Part shown: in pieces, positions 11,528-21,099 of the stretch | Position numbering within the stretch: the stretch's first letter is position 1 | Layout of the letters: each line of letters starts with the position of its first letter | Origin: Eublepharis macularius | Taxonomy: Eukaryota > Chordata > Lepidosauria > Squamata > Eublepharidae | Direction: 5' to 3' | NCBI RefSeq assembly: GCF_028583425.1 | Contig: NC_072791.1 | Location: 14,341,868-14,405,867 of the forward strand | DNA length: 64,000 nt | Position numbers and translations under genes: made by a program | Notes under the pieces: generated by a model | What the model was told of the DNA's origin: nothing | Seen by the model: only the letters and a program-made list of their open reading frames with translations | Database searches by the model: none

Positions 11528-11745
11528 TAGCCACATCTGGATTAGGAAATTCCTGGAGATTTGGGGGTTGATCCTGGGGACAGTGGAGTTTGGAGAAACG
11601 AGAGACCTCAATGGGATATAACGCAATAAAGTCCATCCTCCAAAGTTGCCATTTGCTCCAGGGGAACTGGTCTCTGTAGCCTGGAGATCAGTTGTAATTC
11701 TAGGAGCTCTCCAGTCCAGACCCTCCCTGGAGGTTGGGAACTCAA
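11528..11745. mobile_element. Degraded hAT-type MITE (GGTTGCCA family)
   Basis: Internal family motifs (AATTCCTGGAGATTTGGG, CTGGAGATCAGTTGTAATTC) are clear. The termini are eroded and no duplication is seen. Confidence 0.55.
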
Positions 11746-11967
11746 GACAGAACCAACGTTCAGGGCTTGGTGGGTGTCTATGGGGGAGCATGTCAAATGC
11801 AAAAAAATAAGAAAAACCCACCCCAAACTCTCAGTCTGGCTCCATCAATGAAGGACTTGACTCTACAACATTGATGAAACTGAACAGGTGTGGACCAGAT
11901 TTTAAAATACAGGGGCTGTCCATGACAAAGGAGGTCAACTGTACTGTGTAATACCCTAAGGAACAGC

Positions 11968-12180
11968 TAGGGTTGCCAACTCTGGGCTGCATAATTCCTG
12001 GAGATTTGAAAGTGAGATCTGGGGAGGCCAGGGTTTGAGGAAACGACCTCAGCAGGGTATAATGCCATAAAGTCCACCCTCCAACACAGCCATTTTCTCC
12101 AGGACAACTGATCCTTGTAGTCTGGAGATCAGTTGCAATTCGGGAGATCGCCAGGCCCCACCTGGAGATTGGCAACCAGA
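11968..12180. mobile_element. hAT-type MITE (TAGGGTTGCCAAC family)
   Basis: The ends are TAGGGTTGCCAACTC and GAGATTGGCAACCA. The body matches the other copies. The duplication is not clear. Confidence 0.68.
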
Positions 12181-12479
12181 GGAGCATCTCTAAATTTGCA
12201 GCTTGAATGTGAGAAGTGCTGAGCCAGCAGGACAATGCATGCACCATCCTTCTTTTTGGAGGAGGTCCTTCTTGGGAAGCAGCCGGTCATAATTTTTCTC
12301 TGCTGGGAGCTGTTAGTAGTAGGAAGCTTTCGAAGGCATCACAAAGACCAGGGAGAGCACTTGCCCTAACAGCTATTTGCCCCATCAACATTACCTTCAA
12401 TATTCAGAGCCTCTCTGGACCCATCTACGTTGCTGAGCGCATAAAGACATTGTGTGCCAATAACTAATGACCAGCCGGC

Positions 12480-12760
12480 ACACATCATTCTTCTCCGCAG
12501 CAGTCTCTCCGCAGGCCAGCTTAGCAGCCCACTGTTATTCAGCGCACAATCACAAAGAGCAGGGCTTGCTTGTGAAAGGGCCTGCGGACGAGCCCGAGGC
12601 TGCCTTCTGAAATGGTGAAAGCCTGCTGTCAGTGCGTCGAAAGCCTCGCCACGGGAGCAGGCCGGCCCACCGATTTTGCTTGAGATGAAAATTAAGGCTT
12701 TTCATGACAGGGCCTGCTTGAAGCCAGCCTCCATTTTGGCGATTGGTTCTGGTATGCTTG
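12480..12760. other. Single-copy GC-moderate block; candidate conserved non-coding element
   Basis: Non-repetitive block, richer in CpG than its surroundings, with no stable open frame. The ATTTTGGCGATTGG and AAAATTAAGG motifs could bind transcription factors. Function is inferred only from its character. Confidence 0.3.
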
Positions 12761-13600
12761 GGGGACAGCTGTGAAGATATTGGAGCTAATTGGCATGCCT
12801 AAGTAAGTGTGTTTTTTAAAATATGTATCCTTTTTCCAAAGGGGGCAAGATAGAAGGCTGGCTTCTAGAAATCCCAGTTGTTGAAAACGGCTTTAGAAAA
12901 CATTGGCCGAGACAACCAAAAGAAAAGTCACAAGGCAGCTTGGCGGCACTTGAATCTTGATGCAATGAGCCCTGTGGTGGATCTATGGAGGGCTCCATCT
13001 GAGGCAACCCCCTCTGCCAAAGCCACCCCCACCCTATTCCTCCTGTTCACCGTCCACCTCAATTCCCTGGCTTCTTTAAATGCCACTCACCTATTTGTGC
13101 ATGAACAATAAGATTTCATGCGCTGTTTGCCACACTGTTTCTAAATATACCAGGAAAGGAGGAGAGAGTATGAACTGCTCTGGCTGTGGAGAAGAGGTGG
13201 AATCTGAGGGCAAGGTGATACAGCATCAAGCAGAGGTGGTGGTGGAGAATGTGGACGCTGATGCTGCCTTCCCAAATCTGTCGTTAGGGTAACCAGCAGC
13301 AGAGGGAGCAGGAGAAAATGCTGTCAGTGATGGCATGACTTCCACTTCCAGACAATGCACCTCTCTAGGAATTGCCAAAAACTCTATGGTTTTACCATAG
13401 AGGACTCATGCTACTTCTGGGTTTTTCCCCAGAAGTGATTTCATACCATAACCTCTTCAGCCTTTGTTTTTTGTATTTTTTTCTCAAAAGCTTGGGGCCG
13501 GGAGAGAGCGAGGGCTTGTCAGCCCTCATCATCCCACCTCATCTTGCCTCATGATAAATCTGCCAGCCTGACTCCAAGACCCTGAGAACCTCTTCTGAGA
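12760..13600. other. No recognised gene; includes a hAT-internal palindrome
   Basis: About 13350-13450 carries ACTCTATGGTTTTACCATAG and the GAAGTGATTTCAT module found inside other TAGGGTTGCCA elements. The rest is unclassified. Confidence 0.4.
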
Positions 13601-13605
13601 ATGAG

Positions 13606-13832
13606 AGCCAAACTACAAGTGACGCCTGACACAGGTTGGACACTTGTCAGCTTCCCTCTTTATGGGAAATGTAGGCAGCTTGGCGGAATGTTGGACGAGT
13701 GACAGTTGAAAAGTCCGTTGGACAGCAGTCAGAGAGCCAAGCTGCAAGACCAGGATGCCTACATTTCCCATCAAAACTCGAGGGAAGCTGACAAGTGTCC
13801 AACCTGTGTCAGGCATCACTTGTAGCTTGGCT
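13606..13832. mobile_element. Foldback element, RGCCAAGCTACAAGTG family
   Basis: The termini AGCCAAACTACAAGTGAC and CACTTGTAGCTTGGCT are complementary. The complementary arms continue inward (CTGACACAGGTTGGACACTT pairs with its complement near 13795). About 85 bp of unpaired centre remain. Flanking pentamers are ATGAG and CTGTG. Confidence 0.8.
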
Positions 13833-14059
13833 CTGTGAAAAGCCTAATGGGAACTCAGAAGAGCCCATCTCTGGCTGGGCTGGAAAACCAGAGAACATGC
13901 ACTCTAGTTCTACTTAGGTGAATGTCTGAAACAGCTGCAAGAATTGGCACAGTTTGCCACAACATTCAATTCCTTTAGTGAATTCGTTTTTCTCTCTCCC
14001 CTTCTCCCCCCAATCCTGGTATGTTACTGATTTGCATACTTGCATTGAGGGGACGCTGT

Positions 14060-14215
14060 CAAACATTTGACTGTGTTAAAGTTCTACTCTGCCTTGAAGC
14101 TTGCTGGGCAATCTTGGACCAATTACTCTTTCGCAGCCTAACTTTATTCACAGGGTGATAAAGAAGTGTACTCTGATACGCTGCCCTGACACTTTGGGGA
14201 AAGGGCAAGGTATAG
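14060..14215 (+). mobile_element. SINE fragment (tRNA-type body)
   Basis: Body motifs CTGCCTTGAAGCTTGCTGGG, TTGGACCAATTACTC and GCAGCCTAACTTTATTCAC are present. The head is missing. The tail is cut by the hAT element at 14216. Confidence 0.55.
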
Positions 14216-14945
14216 GGTTGCCACTCTCTAGGTAGGACCTGGAGACCTCTGGGAATTACAACGGAGCTTAAGACTAGAGAGATCAGTTCCCCTGGAGAAA
14301 ACGAGGGTGGACTCTGTGGTATATGCTACTGTGTACTATCTGTTGCTTTCAGTATGTGGATAGTTAGGTGTGTACTAGCTATGTTGGTCTGCAGTGGAAC
14401 AGTAGGGTTTTAGCCTGGTGGCACCTTAGAGACCCACAAGATTTTTCAGTGTAAGCTTTCAAAAGTCAGAGCTCCCTTCAGACTTGTGTCTGAAGAAGGG
14501 AGCTCTGACTCTCGAAAGCTTACACTCTGAAAATCGTGGTGGTCTCTAAGGAGCTACCGGACTAAAATCCTTTAAATATTTGCTACTGTGTACTAGTTGT
14601 TGTTTTAAGTGTGATCCTACTTGGTAGTTCTATGTTGCTTAATATCAATCTTAGAATTGCTTCTGTTCTGTTTCAGCATTTCTTCAGCTGTATATTGGAT
14701 TTTTGCTGATGTTATGTCTTTGCAAATTTGAATTTATTTACCCTATGGCATTGTTTATTGAAATGTCCTTGATATTGCCTGTACTAATCTCACACTATAT
14801 AATCCGCCTTGAGTCTCAGTGAGAAAGGCAGACTACAAATGAAATAAATAAATATAAATAAATACCCCATTGAGGTTCCTCCACTCCCAAAAACTTACCC
14901 CCAAAGGTCCAAGAATTTCCTAACCCAAAGTTAGCAGCCCTCAAC
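14216..14945. mobile_element. hAT-type MITE split by LINE and Penelope-type insertions
   Basis: The left half (14216-14325, TAGGGTTGCCACTC) and the right half (14860-14945, ending GTTAGCAGCCCT) are parts of one TAGGGTTGCCA element. Between them lie an L2-type 3' end with an AAATAAATA tail (14580-14867) and a Penelope-type palindrome (14370-14575). That palindrome is itself flanked by two roughly 25-bp copies of TGCTACTGTGTACTA. Confidence 0.6.
14580..14867 (+). mobile_element. L2-type LINE 3' UTR
   Basis: It contains TTTCTTCAGCTGTATATTGG, ATGGCATTGTTTATTGAAAT, CCGCCTTGAGTCTCAGTGAG and an AAATAAATAAATA tail. Close copies occur at 26085-26375 and 41640-41985. Confidence 0.65.
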
Positions 14946-15239
14946 CCCAAAATAAATGTGATAGGAGTAAATTTTCCCCTCTCCCCCTGACTGTTGTCCT
15001 CCTCGATCTAATAACGCAGGTTTGCATAATCAAAATGAATGTCACACAGAATAAATTGTAATGTATATTTGAGCCCTGATCTCGGCATAGGTTGGGCAGG
15101 TTAATGGAAATACGTAAAAACTGATTTCAAAATCCCTCTGTGACAACATCAAGTAGGAAGGGAGGAAAATAGGCATTCTCTTGGTTAGGAATAGATGTGT
15201 ATTACAACTTTTCCCACCTGATTGCTGATAGCTTGCAGA

Positions 15240-15660
15240 GCTACCTTTGCAATGTTCGCCACGATAAGGTCAAACTCTTCTGAGGCTCTTTTATTGAAAT
15301 GAAGAAGCAATACATTTTACAAAGCCACCTTTGCGTTTTAGCGTTTAGTAAGCTATTTTGTAGCAATCGATAAATCCCCTTGCTTTGCATGCTCAACAGC
15401 CCTGCTGGGTATGATGGATCAGTAGATAAATCTTTATTGTCTTGCTGGTGCCTTGCCAAAATGCCCAGAGAGTGGGTATTTTTAGCAACAAAATCACTCT
15501 CGGCAGCCAACCACCATATCACCCCATTCAATAAATTGACTTTATTGCTCAATGACATTATGCAACCTGTATCTCTAAGCTCTGCTATTGATTTAAAAGG
15601 CGAGCGGATAAGAATTTGAATAGCTGAAGAAATCATCTTCCGTATGACTGTGGATAAGGC
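15240..15660. other. Single-copy AT-rich block; best candidate conserved non-coding element
   Basis: About 420 bp without repeat signature and rich in ATTA, CAAT and TTTGCAT-type (octamer-like) motifs. Open frames on both strands (131 and 79 codons) cover it but have no family resemblance. Long frames on both strands at once are common in ancient enhancers with low mutation load. Function is inferred. Confidence 0.35.
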
Positions 15661-15754
15661 CCTGCCAAATAGTCTGAAGTTTTGATTTTGGGATCCAGAA
15701 TAGCTCTGAGAATGTCAAAAGGTTCTGATTCACATGTACAGAAATTACGATGGT

Positions 15755-15945
15755 GGGGAGAGTGCTGACTTATAGCAATTCCTGGTGACGTTTTCATGGC
15801 AAGGGACTAACAGAGGTGGTTTGCCATTGCCTGCCTCTGCAGCCCTGGTCTTCATTGGAGGTCTCCCATCCAATGACTGACCAAGGCTGACCCTGCTTAG
15901 CTTCTGAGATCTGATGAGATCAGGCTCACCTGTACATGCCTGAAA
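15755..15945 (-). mobile_element. 5S rRNA-derived SINE
   Basis: Antisense: GGTCTCCCATCCAATGACTG, CTGACCCTGCTTAGCTTCTG and AGATCTGATGAGATCAGGC reproduce the 5S rRNA promoter region. To the left is the body TTTTCATGGCAAGGGACTAA. Confidence 0.82.
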
Positions 15946-16086
15946 ACTGTACCTGCACGGAAAACCCATATGCTGCCCAATTCACATGGTACGGTAACGA
16001 CAGATGTAATGTTAATTGGGCCAACTGCTCCAAGTCAGCTGTGAAAATTGTTGGCAAATTGTGGTGTTGGTACTTACACTATTGAC

Positions 16087-16374
16087 AATCATAGAATCAT
16101 AGAGTTGGAAGGGGCCATACGGACCATCTAGTCCAACCCCCTGCCCAGTGCAGGATCAGCCTAAAGCAACTCTGACAAGTATTCATCCAGCCTCTTCTTG
16201 AAAACTGCCAGTGAGAGGGAGCTCACCACCTCTCTAGGCAGCTGATTCTACTTTTGAACTACTCTGACTGTGAAAAGGTTTTTCCTAATATCCAGCTGGT
16301 ACCTTTCTGCATGTAATTTAATCCCATTGCTTCAGGTCCTACCCTCTGCTGCTAACTGGAACAGCTCCTGGAAC
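16087..16374 (-). mobile_element. CR1 LINE 3' end (antisense)
   Basis: It starts with the CR1 3' terminus in antisense (AATCATAGAATCATAGAGTT) and continues through ATCTAGTCCAACCCCCTGCC and AAGGTTTTTCCTAATATCCA. The element is truncated at its 5' side, next to the Penelope-like element. Confidence 0.88.
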
Positions 16375-17745
16375 AATCTTCCAGGTAACGCTATTTTGGC
16401 TACAATGGATATTGAATCTCCATACACCAACATCCCCAGTAAAGATGGACTACAAGCCAGTAGGAACGCTGTCTCTGCCAACACCACAGGTGACCTCGCT
16501 AACCAAGCTCTGACAGTTTGTCCTCACCCACAACTACTTCAGATTTGTTAAAGATTTATTCCTTCAGATCAATGGCACAGACATGGGCACTTGCATGGTA
16601 CAATTTGCCAAAATGGCTGACTTGGAGAAGGGCTTTTGCAGCTCCCACCTGCTAACACCCCTCCTGTGCTTAAGATTAATTGATGACATTTTTATCGTCT
16701 GAACACATCAAAAAGAAGCCAGGAGGAGTTTCACAAGGCCTACAACAACTTCCACCCCATCGATCAACTGGCCCATGAATCAATCCACACAAGAAGTACA
16801 TTTTTGAGACACTACTGTACATATACATGATGGAAGATTAAGAACCACCTTCTATGGGAAATCTATTGAACTGCAAATATATACACGCCTCCAGTCATCA
16901 TCCTAAAGACATCAAACAATCCATCATCTACAGCCAAGCTCTATGTTACAGCCACATCTGTTCAGTCCCTCTGACAGAGATTCTCACCTGCAGGATCTAC
17001 AATGGACATTTTTGGAATTACAATACTTACCTGATATAGTACGGAAATAGATGGACAAAGTCAGGATGATACCAAGGGATAACCTGCTACAAGACAGGCC
17101 TAAAGGAAACAACAATAGAATGCCACTGGTGGTCACATACAGTACTCAGCTCAAACCAGTTCAACGCATCATGAATGACTTGCAACCTACGTGAAACCAC
17201 GATACTCTGCTTTCACAAGCATCAGGAAGCTAACCTTTTCTTGCCCTCAGACTGCCTTGTAACCTTAAACAACTTCTCACTCACAATAATGTACTTTTTA
17301 ACAGGGACATGGACTCTGGGATCAAGGCCTGCAATAAACATAGATGCCAGCTCTGTCCTCATATTCACTCCAACAACAAAATCACCAGACCTAACAACTC
17401 CAGTTATACCAAGTTCATTCATTTGTTCAACTTCCAGTGTTACATATGCTATCAAGAGTCAGCTATGTCCTTCTACTCTCTACATTGGATAAACATGTCA
17501 GTCCCTGTGCAAAAGAATAAATGGACGTAAATCTGCCAGTAAGTATCACAACACTCAAAACCCAGTGGGGAAAATATTTTAATCCCGCAGGACATTCCAT
17601 TGCTGGCCTGAAAGTGGCTGTCTTCAAATAAAGAAGCGTCAAGGACAGATTACAAAGTAAGATTGCTGAACTTGAGTTCATTCACAAATTCAGAATGGAC
17701 CCCCAGAGATGAATGGAGAAAGAGGATTCTTACCTTATTATAGAT
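16375..17745 (+). pseudogene. Decayed Penelope-like element (reverse transcriptase plus GIY-YIG)
   Basis: Conceptual plus-strand frames show the RT motif ATMDIESPYTNIP (family form VTLDVxSLYTNIP). Further on they show INGTDMGTC and LIDDIFIV just before a stop, the catalytic Asp-Asp region of Penelope RTs. They then show ASSHHPKDIKQSIIYSQAL. Near 17477 LYIG is followed by a stop and TCQSLCKRINGRKSA, matching the GIY-YIG endonuclease. The C-terminal PVGKYFNPAGHSIAGLKV also fits. Many stops and frameshifts show it is dead. Confidence 0.85.
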
Positions 17746-18650
17746 GTTAACTTCTGCTCTAATCAGAGTACATTGTACCACTGTATCTTTGCATCTTGAT
17801 GCCCTAGCTTACAACACTCCTCCTACCTTTTGGCTGGGATATAAAGGCTCAGCCCAGCCTCTGGACTTACCTGGAGAAGAGGGCAGGAAACCCTCAGGAG
17901 ATAGATGTGCTGCTGCCCCAACAAACAGCCAGGTCCAGAATCTGCCAGCCATAGAAGGAAGGGAAGAGACACTCAAGCCTCAGAGTGTTAGAAAGAGCAG
18001 GTGGAAGCCAGCCTGCCCCACCCTCTGCTGGAAGGCTGGGAACCCTGGAAGGGATAGTAAGGACAGCTAAGAGGGGAGCAGGGCCAGAGGAGAAGGCCCC
18101 AGAGATAGGGACAGCCAGCTAGACAGCAACCTTACCAGCAGAGGAAGAAAGGCAACAAAAACAGCCCAGGGCCACGCCCCAACCTGCAAACAGGGAGGAA
18201 GGAAGTAATAGGGATCAGCTGGAAGCTCTGAGCAGGGGAGGCTTGGCAGCCAGCCAAAGAGCACAGCTATAGCTGCCCAGGGGCCTGAAGCTCAGAGCAA
18301 AGGAGGCTTGGCAGCCAGCCAAGAGAGGCCAGCTGTAACTGCCCAAAGCAGCCAGATGAGCTACCCCAGGTGCAGCTGCTTGAGGCAGCCAAGGCCAGGG
18401 CTAGAGGGCAAATGAGGGGTGTGGCTGGTAGGTGGAGCCAGGAATAAGGGAAAGGGTATAAGGGAAGTCCACCCCACAGGGCACGGTGGGATGGGTAGTA
18501 GGCAGAGGCTGGAAAGAATGAGTGAGAGAGGAAAGAAGGTGGTGAAGGAGATGAAGGAGGAAGGTAGACATAGGGACAGGACTAGGTTGAGTGGACTTGC
18601 TGGTGGCTTGAGAGGGTGCATGGGTGATATATACCTCCCCTCCTACCACA
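17746..18650 (+). repeat. Unclassified purine-rich block with TATA-like site and 65-bp tandem duplication
   Basis: A GGGATATAAAGG motif lies at about 17838. From 18222 two units of 65 bp (18222-18286 and 18287-18351) share GGAGGCTTGGCAGCCAGCCA. The plus strand is strongly purine-rich to 18610. The TATA, duplication and position could fit an LTR or promoter remnant, but no terminal repeat pair or primer-binding site is seen. Confidence 0.3.
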
Positions 18651-18814
18651 AAGCAGGATCCTGCATAATCCCTAGCGGCACCCCAATGATGAAGCCAGGT
18701 GCCCCGGCGCCCAGTGCAGCAGCGCCCAGGGGAAAACCTGACACCTACAACGCTTCAAAAAATGATAGAGCCTTCTATGCTGCCTCTGTTCCACGTGAGA
18801 AATGCAAAGCTACA

Positions 18815-18895
18815 ACATCCCTGACAGGTGGTTGGCCAGCCTCTGCTTGGAGACTTCCAATATTGGAGAGCTCATCACCCCACTATAAAATTGAC
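18815..18895 (-). mobile_element. CR1-like 3' UTR fragment
   Basis: GGTGGTTGGCCAGCCTCTGC and AGAGCTCATCACC match the antisense CR1 3' region seen at 16087. The fragment is short. Confidence 0.45.
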
Positions 18896-19169
18896 TTGAA
18901 CTGCTGGCGCTTTGAGGAAGTTTCTCCAAATGTTCAACAGGATCTTCAAGCAGCAGTGTATCTAATTGACTATTGAACCAATGAAACTTGTTGGGAAGGG
19001 GAAATTCGGCTTGTGCATTTTTTTAAAGGGTCAAAGTCATCTCTAGTTTGGGTACAGCCAGCGCTGGTATTCTCAGAGATTGCTCTATTCTCCTGGTGGT
19101 GGTCCATGGTCCTGCAGTATATTTTGCTGCACATGAATGGCTCCATAATGTCACAATGAGGATGTGGAA

Positions 19170-19345
19170 GGGTGTAGTACAGCCCAATCTTGTCAGGTCT
19201 CAGAAACTAAGCAAGGTTGGCCCTACTTGGTACTTGGATAGGAGACCACCAAGGGAGACCAGAGTTGCTCTGCAGAGGAAGGCAATGGCAAACCACCTCA
19301 TGTGCCTTGAAAGTCCCTTTCTGGGGATGCACCATAAGTTAGCAC
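19170..19345 (+). mobile_element. 5S rRNA-derived SINE (sense)
   Basis: CAGCCCAATCTTGTCAGGTC, AAACTAAGCAAGGTTGGCCC and TACTTGGATAGGAGACCACC align with the 3' two thirds of 5S rRNA. The body is AAGGCAATGGCAAACCACCT. Sense orientation makes the rRNA origin easy to see. Confidence 0.85.
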
Positions 19346-19394
19346 ATACATGCATTTCTCTCACACAATAAAGCATCACAGTTATGGAGCTGAG

Positions 19395-19600
19395 GGGCTT
19401 CGCTATAACTGGCTTGTAAGGGCACTTTGGAAGGGCACTTTGTATGTAGAAGGTCCCAGGTACAGACCCTGCCATCTAGAATTAAATTGTCAGTAAAATG
19501 TGAGGTGAAAGACCTCCACCTGAGACCCCAGAGAGCAGCTGCTGGTCAGAGTAGATAAGAATGACCAGATAATTACACTAAGGAAAAGTATCTGGGTCCA
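19395..19600 (+). mobile_element. tRNA-Ala-like SINE, diverged
   Basis: TGTAGAAGGTCCCAGGTACAG, GTGAAAGACCTCCACCTGAG and CTGGTCAGAGTAGATAA match the family copies at 22546 and 51963. The head is eroded. Confidence 0.6.
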
Positions 19601-20230
19601 GTGCAGTAAATCTAAACCTCTTGTTTAAAAAAATGCACTTTTTAAAACACTTCCTGAGGTTTCATAGTGTGTCTTGCTGACCCACAACGACCCTGTAGGG
19701 TAGATCAACATTTTCCCTGACAGGGAGGGAGTGGCTTGCATAAGGCCCCCTGGTGATTTCAGATCAGGGGCTTTGTATTTCATAGTTCACACAGTCCAGT
19801 GGTGCAGTGGAAAACTATTGTTTGATTTCCAGAACAAAAAAAAAAAATCTATTTTGGACTGTTGTGCAATTTTTTCACACCTGGTTGCAGTCATTGTTCC
19901 TTCAATCTGCTGCTTCCTCTGTGCTGTTTAAATTTTTTGCTTGAAAAGACAATGACTTGATCCTGCAGAGAGTTTCTGTGGGTGGAAGCATCTGTGTCCA
20001 CAGAGCATGACTTTCTTGCCTCCCCTCTCCCACTGCGGGCCAAAATGCCCCACAAAATGCTGGTCCTTTGTCTCCAAGGAAGAGCAATTCAGAGTCATTT
20101 TGGGCTGTCCTGTGGGTAGGGGGAAGGCGAGGAAGTCATGATCTCTGGGCAGAAATCCTTCCACCCACAGAAACACTCTGCTAGATCCAACCTTTTGCCT
20201 GCCCTTTTTGTAAGTCTTATTACTGAGAAG
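19600..20230. other. No recognised gene
   Basis: Partial SINE-like words (GACCCTGTAGGGTAGATC near 19690) and an A-run at 19838. Otherwise unique-looking. Confidence 0.4.
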
Positions 20231-20235
20231 CTGTG

Positions 20236-20596
20236 GGCCAAGCTAGAGGTGACGAATTACACATGAATGGCAAGTGAACAGACTCAGAGCCAAGCTGCAA
20301 GTGACGAATGACACTGGAACGGCAAGTGAACAGACTCATGTGTATTCCTCCCTTTTCACTTTCGTGATCAAGTAGAGTGCAAGTGAACAGGGAGGAATAC
20401 ACGTGAGTCTGTTCACTTGCCGTTCCAGTGTCATTCGTAGCTTGGCTCTCACATGTATGCCTCCCTGTTCACTTGTGCTCCACTTGCGCTCCACTCGATC
20501 AAGTGGAGCACAAATGGTGCACAAGTGAACAGGGAGGCATGCATGTGAGTCTGTTCACTTGTCATTCAAGTGTCATTCGTCACTTGTAGCTTGGCC
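20236..20596. mobile_element. Composite foldback: one RGCCAAGCTACAAGTG element inside another
   Basis: The outer arms are GGCCAAGCTAGAGGTGACG and CACTTGTAGCTTGGCC. Inside, 20287-20447 is a second element with arms AGCCAAGCTGCAAGTGACG and CATTCGTAGCTTGGCT. The outer reading ACAGACTCA stops at the inner element and continues after it as CTCACATG. This implies a CTCA(C/G) target duplication. Confidence 0.8.
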
Positions 20597-20777
20597 CTAT
20601 GCGCAGGGTATAAATGAAGTAAAGAAAGACATTTCTAGTCCTCCTGCTCCAAGGCTGCAGGCACGCCAACAAACCCTGTCAATGAAGATAAGGACTTTTC
20701 AAAAATGGTAGTGGAAATTTTTGTTTTATCTTTTAGATGGACAAATGATGAATGTATGCTCATCAGTTATTTAACTC

Positions 20778-21091
20778 AGAGCGTCTCTACACGAGACATC
20801 TTACACGAGGATGCTCGTGTAGGGAGACACAATGTTAGCTGGGAGGGGTAGTTTAAAAAGACCCAGAGCTGGCAGAGATCAATCCTCAGAGGGTTTGTTC
20901 ATTTCATCTTCACCTCCCTGAAGGCTCTGTCAATTTCACCTCCCCTTTGGGGAGCCAAAGACAAAATTAACAAATCCTTTGAGGAGCAATCTCCTTTGGC
21001 TCTGTCTTTTTAAAACTACACTTCCCAGCTAACATTGCGACTCCCTATACTTGAGCGTCCTCATGTAAGAGGTCTCATGTAGAGAGGCTCT
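20778..21091. mobile_element. MITE with about 85-bp TIRs (GTCTCTCTACAC type)
   Basis: The left arm (AGAGCGTCTCTACACGAGAC onward to TTAGCTGGGAGGGGTAGTTT) is complementary to the right arm (AAACTACACTTCCCAGCTAA onward to ATGTAGAGAGGCTCT). Related shorter copies are at 24862 and 37807. The superfamily is not determined. Confidence 0.75.
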
Positions 21092-21099
21092 CAGCAGGA

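Noticed and set aside
15241..15636. 131-codon frame on the minus strand as a gene
   Set aside because: No domain, no splice logic, and a 79-codon frame on the other strand. It reads better as a non-coding conserved candidate.
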